64,000 bases of DNA, taken from the NCBI RefSeq assembly GCF_000787575.1, contig NW_012236531.1, forward strand, positions 1,325,396-1,389,395, given 5' to 3'. A model generated the notes under the pieces. It was not told where the DNA came from, searched no databases, and was given only the letters and a program-made list of their open reading frames with translations. Both the position numbers and the translations under genes were made by a program. Below are positions 1 through 10,052 of the stretch, piece after piece. The DNA comes from Acytostelium subglobosum LB1 (lineage: Eukaryota > Evosea > Eumycetozoa > Acytosteliales > Acytosteliaceae). Positions within the stretch are counted from its first letter, which is position 1. Each line of letters begins with the position of its first letter.

Positions 1-1242
1 GGACGACTGATGTCAATTGCTTGGAGAAAGTGAGGGGCGAGGTGCGACGCTCAAACAGAGCCATGAGATCAGCGAGCTCTGGGTACACAGAGCTGGCGAC
101 ACGCTTCACCTCTTGGAGGAGGTTGTCGCGCTTGGGGTAGGCAGACAGACCGAGCAACGATGCCAGGTTGATGTTGCGCTGCGACATTGGGTCGAACTGG
201 AGGAGCTGGGCCGAGGTCGATGGCTCCTGGATTGGTGCCGACAGGGCAGCCACCAACAAGACCGACGAGTGCATCATGGCGTCCTCGTTGGAGAAGTTGG
301 TGTTGAAGCTCTTGTTGTAGTAGAGATGCTTGAAGAGTGCGTAGGCGTGCAGCAGATGCGAGCCAGCGATCCAGTAGATCTGGGCCAGCTTCTGGTAGTA
401 GGCAGCCAGCACGTTGGGCTTGGGCTTGCTGAGCAGACCAAACAGAGTGTTGATGTCCTCGATCGAGCGGAAGGCCTCCTGCCACAGGCTCATCTGGAGT
501 GCGGCGTTGAGCTGAGCGAAACGCACGTCGATGTGGATGTAGATGCTGTCGGTGGTGATGTACTGCGACTGTCCCTTCATGAGGTTCTCGACGTGGTTGC
601 GAAGAATGTCGCCCAGACGGTAGAAGTCCTTCTTGCGCTCGTACTTGACGCAGAAGTTGATAGCCTGCAGTGCGTATCTCTGATAGAGCGACTCGAGCTT
701 GTTGTGCTTGAGGATGTCGATGAGGATGTGGTAGACCTCGGCCATCAGACGGAGGTATGGGGTGAGCTTGAGCTCGTTGAGTGCAGCGGCAGCCTCCTCA
801 TCGAGACCGACGGACTCCTGCTCGATGACCTTCTTGGTCTCCTCGATCTTGACCTCGACCTGAGCCAAGAGATCCTTGACGATGCTGTCGTATGGAGTGA
901 CGTTGATCTCCTTCTGACTGGTGAGAGATCCACGATACTGATGAAGACCATCCTTGATGTATGCGACCTGATCCTTTGCCTCTGGTGTGCCTGGTTGAAT
1001 GTTCACACAGAGTCTAAGATACAAGATCATAACCTGCTCCAACGATGGGCTCCAAACGTTTCTCTCCAACAACAATGATCTCATCCTGTCGATTGCTGCC
1101 ATTGGTTGACCCAATTGAACGAGTTCTATACATCATCATGATTGAATAAGGATGTAAGTTGATTGATTGATTGATTGATTGAGTGACGCGTACCATTTGC
1201 CTTCTGAAGACATGTTTCATTAATACCTAGATACTGTGCCAT
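1..1242 (-). CDS. eif3A: Eukaryotic translation initiation factor 3 subunit A (N-terminal part, partial)
   Basis: This is the N-terminal ~391 residues of eIF3a, the scaffold subunit of eIF3 that binds the 40S ribosome; the gene continues beyond base 1. Exon 1 is 1242-1194 and exon 2 is 1125 to below 1. The 68-base intron (GTACGC...TAG) joins a split Glu codon. The start fits the family: MAQYLGINETCLQKANE lines up with the start of animal eIF3a (MPAYFQRPENALKRANE). Further matches are LYQRYALQAINFCVKYERKKDF and SLWQEAFRSIEDI (shown here only as landmarks), then the beginning of the PCI region. The gene is head-to-head with another eIF3 subunit gene, eif3L, 407 bases away, so a shared promoter is plausible. 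Identification is from family memory and was not searched. Confidence 0.9.
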
Positions 1243-1649
1243 TGTGATTGTTTATCGATTGATTGATTAAGATTGATTGTCTAATCAATGAGATACACAA
1301 GTTATAAGTGATAAAGGGATACAGGATACACCAGAGTGAAGTTGAATGAGGGCGAGGGATGGTGGTGTGGGAAGGGTTGGAGAAAGGAACTTCAAATTGA
1401 TCACATACACCACACATTTTTTAATTTTTTTACATTCATTTCATTCGTGAGTTCAATCGAGTGTTGTTGAAGTTTGATGTGTGTAAAGGTGGCTGAGAGA
1501 ATGAAAGGAAAGGAAAGGTGTGTGGGAGAAGGGTGTACTTGTGCGAGGCGACTGACTTGAGACATTCTTCCTCTCTTCATACTCCTTAAGTGATACATAT
1601 AATATAATATAATATATATTATATACTTACTTACTTATAATATAATAGA
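1243..1649. promoter_or_regulatory. Divergent promoter between eif3A and eif3L
   Basis: This AT-rich spacer lies between two oppositely transcribed eIF3 subunit genes. It holds TGATTGATT runs near the eif3A start and a TATAATATAATATATATTATA tract (about 1595-1645) just before the eif3L ATG. Open frames here are short and low in complexity, and I see no gene. Confidence 0.6.
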
Positions 1650-3789
1650 ATGGAGTCTTCAAATGGCACAACGCCAACAACTGGTGGACAACAACAACAA
1701 CAACAGGGAGGCCAACAAGGCGGTCAGCAACAGCATGGCGGTCAAGGTCAGCGTAGAAATAACAACCCAAGATATCAGGGTCAGCAAGGCAACCAGCAGC
1801 AGGGCGGCGGTCAGTTCAACAAGAACAGACAGCAGGGCGGTCAGCAGGGTGGCCAGCAGCAGCGCGACGGCAAGTCTGGCGGCCAGAAGGGCGGTCAGCA
1901 GGGCCAGGACGGCCAGCAGCAGCAGCACGGTGGCAAGCATCGCAAGCCACCCGCAAACGTCGAGTCCTTCCCAATTCAATTGACTCCACAGCAGCAGCAG
2001 CAGCTCCACTTGTACCAGCAGCAACAGCAGCAGCAGCAGACGTCGGGCAACCAGCAGTTCACCAACTTCTTGCCACCCGCCACCGCTCTGTACGCACCCG
2101 TGATCAACTACATGAACACCTTCCTCACCAACTTCCGCTCGCAATCCCACCAAGACATCCTGTTGTCCTACGACAACTTCTTCCGCTCCTGTGAGATTTA
2201 CTATCCCAACTGCGCACTCCCCACCGTCGACGTCTTCCTCAGTGTCCTCGGCGACAAGATTGATGAGAACAACTGTATGTCTTGTATATTCACTGGAACC
2301 ATTCCAATCACTCGCTCACTCAATCAATCAATCATACTAACATACACTCTCCCCATTGGCGACACACTATAGTCACTGACAAGTTCTTCATTCTGTTGTA
2401 CAAGGAGATCTATTATCGTTACTACTATGCTCGTGTGCCTCAGCCAAACATCCACACTTGCGTCGAGTCGTGGCAGAACTACGCCATGATCTTCAACACC
2501 CTGCTGGACGCTCAGACACCATCCGAGGTGGAGATTGACCTGCCCAACTCATGGGTGTGGGACATTGTCGACGAGTTCGTCTACCAGTATCACACGTTTG
2601 CCAAGGCCAAGTTAAAGAAGTCGGACGTCGAGTTCCTCAACGAGAACCCGGAGATCTGGGACACGACCTCGGTCATCCAGTACCTCTACCTGTTGATCAG
2701 AAAGTCACAGATCTTCAATGCACCCGCCCCAGGTACCGAGTCGGCCATTGATGACTTCTGTTCACATCCAGTCTACAAGATGTTGGGTTACTACAGCATC
2801 ATCAGTTTGGTTCGTGTTCAATGTTTGCTCGGTGATTACACTCTCGCCTTGAAGACATTGGAGCTCATTGATATGGGAAAGAGAGTATGTATAACTAGTG
2901 GATCAATTGGCTTGAGGCTTGGATGTGGACTAACATTGTTCTCCATCAATCAATCAATCATAGGCTATGTATACATTTGTCACAGCATGCCACATCACTC
3001 TTTATTATTACCTCGCCTTTGCCTACCTCATGTCAAGGAGATACAATGAGGCCAACAAGGCCCTCAACACCATCTTGATATCAATGGCCACCAAGTCTAG
3101 AATCCAGAACTTCCAGGCTGACCATGTATGTATCAACATCATGTGATTAACGCTCACCAATCACTCAATCACTCACTCACTCAATCAATCAAATGTCACA
3201 ATCCAAACAGAATGTCAAGAAGATCGATAAAATGTACGCATTGTTGGCCATCTGCCAAGCACTCTATCCAAGCAAGATTGATGAGAATGTCAACAATTTG
3301 CTCAAGGAGAAGTTTGGAGAGAAGTTGGCAAGGATGCAAAAGGGAGAGATCTCTGTGTACGAGGAACTGTTCACCTTCTCGTCACCAAGATGCGTCGGCC
3401 CCGTCTCGCCATACATCTCTGGCATGAACCAGACGGTGTTTGACCCACCCAGACTCCAGCTGTCGCTGTTCATCGAGGAGGTCAAGCAGCAGTCGCTGCT
3501 CACCACCATTCGCAGCTACATCACCCTCTACTCATCGATATCCATCCAGAAGCTGGCCACACTGCTGCAGCTCGACCCCGAGGAGCTGCGAGTCAAGCTC
3601 ATCTGTTACAAACACAAGCTGATCAACGTCTTGGGCAAGGGTGACAACAAGTGGAACAACCAAATCGACATTGACTTCACCATCGACCAGGACATGATCC
3701 ACATCGACAACCGCTTCCACGCCAAAGAGACCGATTCATTCATCAACTCCATTCTGAAATTCGAAGGCTCCCTCAAGACCATCTTTTAA
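1650..3789 (+). CDS. eif3L: Eukaryotic translation initiation factor 3 subunit L
   Basis: eIF3L is a PCI-domain subunit of eIF3. Four exons give 625 residues: 1650-2274, 2373-2884, 2964-3125 and 3211-3789. All three introns start GTATGT and end AG, and the frame is kept at each junction (for example T|TC gives Phe in NNFTDKFF). Residues ~1-105 are a Gly/Gln-rich tail ([10 protein letters not shown]) absent from most relatives. The conserved body begins near FPIQLTPQ and contains [31 protein letters not shown]-like helices, [17 protein letters not shown] and a C-terminal PCI/winged-helix segment ending SLKTIF. AATAAA lies at about 3963. It is convergent with the SmB gene. The polar tail makes it about 70 residues longer than animal eIF3L. 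Confidence 0.92.
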
Positions 3790-4094
3790 ACTCGGCAAGA
3801 TTACATCAGCGGGGCAGGAGTGTCATCCGCCCTCTATCCAGTCTTGACGATTGATCAATACCAACTCCTACCTACCTAACTACCTCTCCATCATCCATCC
3901 CAACTCATACACCAAACTACCAACCATCACAAACCCTACCATCGCCTTCCATCCATCAACCCAATAAACTCGCGCGCACGCATTGACAAACCGATCTCTT
4001 AACTCGTTCGATCGATCACTCATTCGTTATTCGGTTGCATACTTGCTTATCTCTATGTTTATTTGTTTACAGGTCGCTCGCGTTGATTGATTGA
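3790..4094. other. Convergent 3' intergenic spacer (eif3L / snrpb)
   Basis: No gene is visible. The spacer has an AATAAA for the plus-strand gene near 3963 and, read on the minus strand, an AATAAA near 4062 serving snrpb. The two 3' UTRs therefore probably abut or overlap. CA-rich TACCTACC tracts lie at 3865-3905. Confidence 0.5.
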
Positions 4095-4994
4095 TTACTC
4101 TTGTTGGGGGAATCCTCTCATACCTGGGGGTGGAGGCATCATACCTGGAGGAGGTGGCATAAAGCCGGGACGACCGCCTGGAGGTCCCATGCCGGGTGGC
4201 ATACCACCTGGAGCCATACCTGGGGGCGCCATTCCAGGGGGCATCATGCCTGGAGGGAAACCACCGGGTGGCATCATTCCTGGAGGCATCATACCTGGAG
4301 GAGGTGGCATAAAGCCTGGACGACCGCCTGGAGGTCCCATGCCTGGTGGCATGCCTCCTGGAGGCATACCGGGTGGAGGTGGTCCCATGCCGGGTGGGAA
4401 GCCACCACGACCCATTCCACCGGGAGGCATACCGCCTGGTGGGGGTCCCATGAAGCCACCACGACCGGGCATCATTGCGCCCGGTGCACCTGTGCCAACG
4501 CCTCTGACTGGTCCTGTGAGACCTGCGTTGCCTGCTGCTGACGATGGAGCCATGCCACGACCAACTGCGCGTCCAACTCCAGGGCCGCCTGGCACCTGAG
4601 GTGGAGCCTTGGCCTTTGCCTCTTCGGGAGGGGGCGACTCGGCTGACAACGAGATGACAGTCTCACCTCTGATGAGCACCAGACCCAATGCGCGCTTCTC
4701 TTCTCTGTCCTCCTTTCCTTTCTGCTTGATCCTTCTGAACTCCTCAGCATCGCATAGAACTATGTTCATGTGTTTGTCGAATGCCAAGAATCTACCAACC
4801 AAGACTCTTCCGTCTTGGATGGTAACTCGCATCCTGTAATTGATAAACTGGAGCATCTTACTGCTCTTTGCTGTGCTCTGTGTAATGTTATAATGTTTGT
4901 TCATTGAATGATTGATTGAGTGATTGAAAAGAGGTTAGAACAGATGAGCATGCTGTGTTGCGTTGCACTGTGATCAGACAAACAAACTTACCAT
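4095..4994 (-). CDS. snrpb: Small nuclear ribonucleoprotein SmB/B' (Sm core of spliceosomal snRNPs)
   Basis: SmB is part of the heptameric Sm ring of U1, U2, U4 and U5 snRNPs. The preferred model has a first coding exon that is only the ATG (4994-4992), a 114-base intron with a perfect GTAAGT donor (4991-4878), and exon 2 at 4877-4095. This gives 261 residues starting [11 protein letters not shown]. An alternative start at 4904 would add MNKHYNITQ, which is encoded by intron-like sequence. The Sm domain spans residues ~5-90: Sm1 includes [19 protein letters not shown], then [15 protein letters not shown], and Sm2 includes [15 protein letters not shown]. After it comes a long Gly/Pro/Met-rich tail (PPGGMPPGM units), typical of SmB but expanded here. 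The DNA for the tail has a recent internal duplication with a 150-base period. Confidence 0.93.
4141..4353. repeat. 150-base-period duplication inside the SmB Pro/Gly/Met tail
   Basis: Bases 4141-4200 and 4291-4350 are nearly identical, with about two differences in 60. Both encode the same stretch of the [12 protein letters not shown] / MGPPGGRPG tail. The near-identity at silent positions points to a recent in-frame duplication or gene conversion rather than ancient repeats. The repeat unit length (50 codons) keeps the reading frame. Confidence 0.75.
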
Positions 4995-6763
4995 TGTTGC
5001 AGCTATATATGTTGTTGTGACGCGATAGAACAGAATAGAATTAGAAGTTAGAGTTGAACGACCAAAATGATGATCGAGTGATGTAGAGAGAGAGGAGATG
5101 AATAAGTGAGTGAATGAGTGAGGTATATATATGAGGTGATTGTGATGGTTTGATTGTTTGATGGATTCTGTCGGTCAGAGTGAAGTGATCGATTGAGTCC
5201 AAAGTGATAAATTGATGTTTAGGTTATCTGTAGTTGCCCACGATGACCTTGCAGCTGAATAGTGAACTCAACACCACACGCATTGATCAAAATACACGAG
5301 AATAGATGACTGAAGAAAATTAGTTCATTTGATGAAGTTTCGCAACATGGAGGACCTCTAATAGTGAGTCCGATCGGACTCAATCAAGAAGAAACATCTG
5401 TATGTCCATTGATACCTAAACAAACTTTTCATTTATATATGAGAGGTACACTGACTGTTAGTACCAGTCCTCGTAGACCATCGTCCAAAGTAAAGGCCAA
5501 AGTATACTAATGTGAGTGATTGACTGTGGAGTCAAGACGTAGTTCAGATGAGGAACAACCAACCAATCTCAGTTTTCGAAATCACTATCGATACCCAATC
5601 CTAGACTACAGTCCACAAAGATAGCCTGATACACACACATCTCATAAGAGGAATCTGTATAAACTATCCCTCCTTCCACTCAGAGGATCAAGACTAGTCT
5701 TTAGATTGAATAGAATGATGGGAGTGAGAAAGAGATGGCAGTGGTGGTAACGGCCTTTGCACTCCAAATATTTACCAAAAGTGGATAGCGGTGGTAAGAT
5801 CCCTGGCTGCGATGGTGTAGGTCAAACACATGGACGGATATGGTAATAAATAATAAATCTTTATTAATATTATTATTGTTGTACTTGAATTACACAATGA
5901 ATAGGGGGCTGGTGATAACACTATTACCCCTACCACTCTATAATTTCAGATCTTGGATGATATCAAACCCCCATTCATTCCATTCAACTACAGCACCACT
6001 ATTATCTCAATTAACCATCTATCCCTCACTCACACTACCCCCCAGGCTTCTCCAACGACGAATTTCCCCCAATTTATATTGACAACACGTTCAGAAGTGT
6101 AAGAGTGCGAGTTTGCCTAAAGGGGCAGGAGCTCATCGTTGAATTTGGACACATTGGGACTGACAGGAATATTTGTCTTTGTGTGTATCTGAATGAATTT
6201 ATATATATTTGTGGTGTGCTTGTGTCAAGACACTAACCTGCAATGCCGTTGGTTGGCTGGAATGAATGACTGACTGACTGAGTGAAGTCTGCGGATCTAC
6301 GCGTAGTCTCGCAGAATGAATGGCTGAATGGTTGACTGAGTGCTGCATCGACCCCCTGCCAACCCAGCCTTCTAACTATTGTGGACTTACTATATACTCT
6401 CTTCTAACAAGAACAAACATTTAATAGAATTAAATAGTCTATAACTTACTATCAAGATAAATATAGAGACAAAGACAGAACTGTGAAGGAGTACGAGAAG
6501 TATTAGAATATATTAATATTTATATATATTAATCATCATCCTTCTGGCTAATTATTGGTGGACTCAACAGACAACAGACTTATATAGTATCACTCAATCT
6601 TTCATTCATTCATTCAATCAATCAATCATTCACTGATTCTTTAAATCGATGTTTCAGTCAATCCACCAATAACCAACAATAACAAATACTACGACTCATA
6701 CTTATAAGTCAAATGACAAGTTATTAATATTAGCCTAACAAGGAGAAGATAATAATAATAATA
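4995..6763. other. Long gene-poor intergenic region
   Basis: This 1.77-kb AT-rich region lies between the divergent snrpb (-) and cyclin (+) genes and includes both promoters. I found no convincing intact gene or RNA. It has a perfect 16-base palindrome GAGTCCGATCGGACTC near 5360 and CATTCATTCAATCAATC tracts just upstream of the cyclin gene (6602-6632). A possible decayed GTPase gene at 5787-6236 is listed separately. Confidence 0.5.
5787..6236 (+). pseudogene. Possible remnant of a Ras/Rho-family small GTPase gene
   Basis: Two short plus-strand coding-like blocks resemble small GTPases. One block at about 5787-5840 reads GGKIPGCDGVGQTH, similar to a P-loop (GDGGVGKT). The other starts after an intron-like end (CTCACTCACACTACCCCCCAG) at 6046 and reads FSNDEFPPIYIDNTFRSVRV, like switch I of Rho/Rac. 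It is followed by KGQELIVEFGHIGTDRN, where a WDTAGQE-like switch II would be expected. The frame then stays open to a stop at 6234-6236. The invariant Lys of the P-loop is replaced by Gln, and no later GTPase motifs (TKxD, SAK) are seen. A reading by eye only; it could be chance similarity. Confidence 0.25.
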
Positions 6764-8162
6764 ATGAATTCAATCTACCCGCCACATGACAACTATGTGT
6801 ACTACTGTGAGAGGAACAAGATCCAGAACCCATCCTACTATCACCAGGTTGCTCAACAATTTCCTCCTGGAGCAATCCAGCAACAACATATTATCCAGCA
6901 ACAGCAACAACAATCATCCCAACAACAACAATCACAACAAGCATACTATAATCCATCAAACACGGCCACAACAACTTCTGCTATAAAGCCACAGTATACC
7001 TACCAAACATCATCATACCAACCAAACCCGATTACTTCGCAGCCACCTCTGCAGACAATCAAATACCAACAAACATATCCACTCTACAATCCCTACCAAT
7101 ATTCGGACAGTGCCGCTGGAGCTGTTGGAGCGGCCGCCTCCGCCGCCAGCTCTGCCTCGGCCTCCGATGCCAGCAATCAAGAGTCAAGTAGGCATCACCT
7201 CTACAAGGCCAACCACAGCAATGCTCCAAGCCAACACCAGCCGATTTCCACGGCCACCCACTTGAAGCAACTGGCGCCAATCAAAGAGAGTGTGATTGAC
7301 ATCAACTCTGACAACATCTTCAACAACCATGTATCTGCCCCAGTCAAGAAGACCACCAACATGGCCGCCGGAAGCAGTGGTTCGGCGGCTGGTGCCAAGA
7401 AGCCTGGGGAGCATCCAAAGTCCGTGTCCTTGGAGAGCTGGAACTTCAACGGAGAAAGCACGTCCAAGATCTACGCCGCGCTAAACCGACGTGCCGACTT
7501 CCACAAGAGCTCCGCATCCAGCCGCATCATCTTTGTCAAGAAGGTGTTCAACTGGCTGGCGGCTCACGACCCGGACTACCTAAAGAGCAACAAGACCGAG
7601 GAGCTAGTGTCAGCCATCAGTGACATCATCAACATGATCATCAGTTTGATCGAGTTGCACCGTGCCCCTTCCTTTGTACTATACTTAATCATACTCGCCT
7701 CTGACCGATTCGTCGCCAGAACCGGTATCAATCATCATCAAATATTTAACTTATTGTTGACAAGGTATGTCTATGTTGTTGAAGATTGATTGATTGATCG
7801 AATGACGTCAAAGACTAACTTACTGTTCTCTCTCCATCACTCTATCCACAGCTCCATTGTCAACCTCAAGTTCTGGAACGAAAGCTTGTATATCCAGAAC
7901 AAAACCATTGCAGACATCTTTTCCTTCAATGTAAAAGACCTGAACACAATGGAGAGAAGGTTCCTGTACGGTCTTGATTACAACCTCTGCGTCAGCGAGG
8001 AGCAACTTCGTAAATATATCGAGCAGATCAAGTGCCAGAATATCTCCAGCATGGTAAGTCCACTCCTCTCAATCAATCAATCATACCATTGTTCAATCGC
8101 TAACATTCTTTCCTTCTCGCTCTCTTTCGCTCTATTAGTTCGATGCCAACGATAAAAAGTAG
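6764..8162 (+). CDS. Cyclin, PHO80/PCL-like (CDK regulatory subunit)
   Basis: Three exons (6764-7764, 7852-8053, 8139-8162) give 408 residues; the last exon encodes only FDANDKK plus the stop. Residues ~1-230 are low in complexity (QQQQ, Ala/Ser-rich, N-rich). The cyclin box follows: FNWLAAHDPDY, then IISLIELHRAPSFVLYLIIL, DRFVARTGI, LLTSSIVNLKFWNESLY and LNTMERRFLYGLDYNLCVS. The pattern of a 'tLLtSl.vs.KFW.D' helix followed by 'lN.mE..FL..l.f.L.v' is characteristic of the PHO80-like cyclin family, which partners PHO85/CDK5-type kinases in nutrient and polarity control. The specific partner kinase cannot be told from sequence. AATAAA lies near 8219. It is separated from the next plus-strand gene by about 250 bases. 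Confidence 0.82.
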
Positions 8163-8416
8163 AACCTACCGCTTGCTGTTCTACATTGTAATATGCATAA
8201 ACATATCACCATAGAGTGAAATAAAGACCGATTCGAATACATACATATAAGTTGAACAACTTCTACAACTAGATAAATTGATCAGTTCCAATTTTGGAAG
8301 TAGTCTTGTGTGTGTCTGGATTTTTGACAAGTTCAAGTTCAAATAATCTGAAGAGAACAATGAATTGAAATATCATTCTGATTCATCATCAACTACATAG
8401 ATAAATAGAGATAGAG

Positions 8417-9832
8417 ATGGAGAAAGCATCGATTGTATTGGATATTGGTGGATCGTATACAAAGTGTGGATACACAGGCGAGTCTACACCAAGATGTATA
8501 GTTCCAACTGATCTACATCCATTCAATCTATCACAATACCTATCATCAGGTATATCATATGATCATACTACAACCGATAACAACAACAACAACAACTTGA
8601 TCATACTACCAACCGCCCAACAGCTTACTGAGCCATTGCTCAACTTCCTAAACACTCTGTTCCTCAAGTATGTTGACGACTACTCAACTTATTAATACAT
8701 TCTATCAAACATTCATTCACTCACTCATTCATTACTTAGGTACCTACTATGCAAGCCAGAACAGAAGAAGATTGTGATTGTAGAGAACTTGTTTGTACCT
8801 CGAATGTTCAGACAACTACTTGTATCACTCCTATTCGACCACTTCAAAGTGCAGTCGATTGTACTCCTATCACCAACAGTATCACTCCTCCCCCTATTGC
8901 GAACAACCGCTGTAATCATCGACTGTGGATACAGCGAGTCAAGGGTACTTCCTGTAACTATCAATCAATCAATCAATCATGCTGGCACGCTCTAACTCAT
9001 CCATCACACCATAGGTATATGAAGGTATTGGAATGATGTCAGCATACAAGACGGCAAGAGTCGGAAGCAAGACTATACGCGATCAGTTGAAGAAGTCATT
9101 GATGGACGACCTGGCCAATAGAACGGTCGTATCGAACACTCTTACAAGACAGCCACTGGAACAGTCCCAAGCAAGATCGATCATTGAATCACTTACATCT
9201 CAACAGTTGGAGGACATACTGATCAAGACGACTGTGTTGGCACTGGACCCGACATCAGTGACAATCAGCAACATTGAGTACCATTTGACGCCAACCACAA
9301 GCCTTTCAATCAGCTCACAGCAAAGGTCACACATCTGCGATGCACTCTTCCACGATCCCAACGTGGAACAAGACTGTGATGGCGTGGATGAAGAGAACAT
9401 CGTCACTCTATTGCTAGACTCACTTATTCAGGTATGATTGGAGTGGATGGAACGTGATCAATCAATCATACTCATACTCACACATTCAAACAACAGTGCG
9501 ACATTGATATGACCAAGAGTTTGGCACACAGTCTATTGTTGATTGGAGGCACAGGAATGCTACCTGGATTCAAAGCAAAGTTGATCCAGCAGGTGAAGAA
9601 GAGATTGGACGAGGCAGACGATGATAGCATATATAGTCAGTTGAAGGGATTGACCAACCATCTCGAGTTCATCGACCACCAGTACCAACCAAACTACTTC
9701 ATGTGGCTTGGAGCTTCGTTGGCAGGTACATTCGACACGTACACAACTCATAGGCTGACCCATGATCAGTACACCAGAGGCAACAAGAGGTTGCCAGAGT
9801 ATGAAAGATGTACCATAAATTCAACCAAGTGA
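8417..9832 (+). CDS. Actin-related protein, Arp11/ACTR10-like (dynactin pointed-end complex)
   Basis: Four exons (8417-8667, 8740-8953, 9015-9431, 9497-9832) encode 405 residues. The actin fold is shown by the phosphate-1 loop region IVLDIGGSYTKCGYTGE at the N-terminus, TTAVIIDCGYSESRVLPVYEG (phosphate-2 loop, residues ~145-165) and LLLIGGTGMLPGF (adenosine motif, residues ~305-317). Overall similarity is closest, as I recall the family, to Arp11/ACTR10, the subunit capping the pointed end of the dynactin Arp1 filament, which helps cargo attachment for dynein. Loss of several actin nucleotide-binding residues is normal for this branch. Other divergent ARPs (Arp10) are possible. An N-run (DNNNNNN) interrupts the region after residue ~50. 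All introns have GT...AG and keep phase. Confidence 0.72.
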
Positions 9833-10052
9833 TGTTGATCATGATCAACCTTTAGTCACCCACTCACTCGCTATTGCCAGTCATTGTTGTCTAATCGACG
9901 AACATCAAGGGTAGTTACATGTTTACAAAGTGATTGTTTATTGACTCTATGCGCGTAGTTGGTTGTCATCAGTTTGTTATGTTGGATAGAGCTGTTTAAT
10001 GTTGGATATGTGTATGTGTTGGTGGATGGTAAGCAAGGACAACGACTGACGT

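Noticed and set aside
17-1078. 353-codon plus-strand open frame at the window start
   Set aside because: It is the antisense of eif3A, whose minus-strand frame matches the protein family; the plus frame has biased Leu/Val content and no motif.
4095-4904. SmB start at 4904 (MNKHYNITQ...)
   Set aside because: The upstream ATG-plus-GTAAGT exon gives a start more like known SmB proteins, and the added residues come from intron-like sequence ending TTACACAG.
5840-6082. 80-codon plus-strand frame in the gene-poor region
   Set aside because: It is low in complexity, with Leu/Thr/Pro runs that cross an apparent intron end; the GTPase-like block is in another frame.
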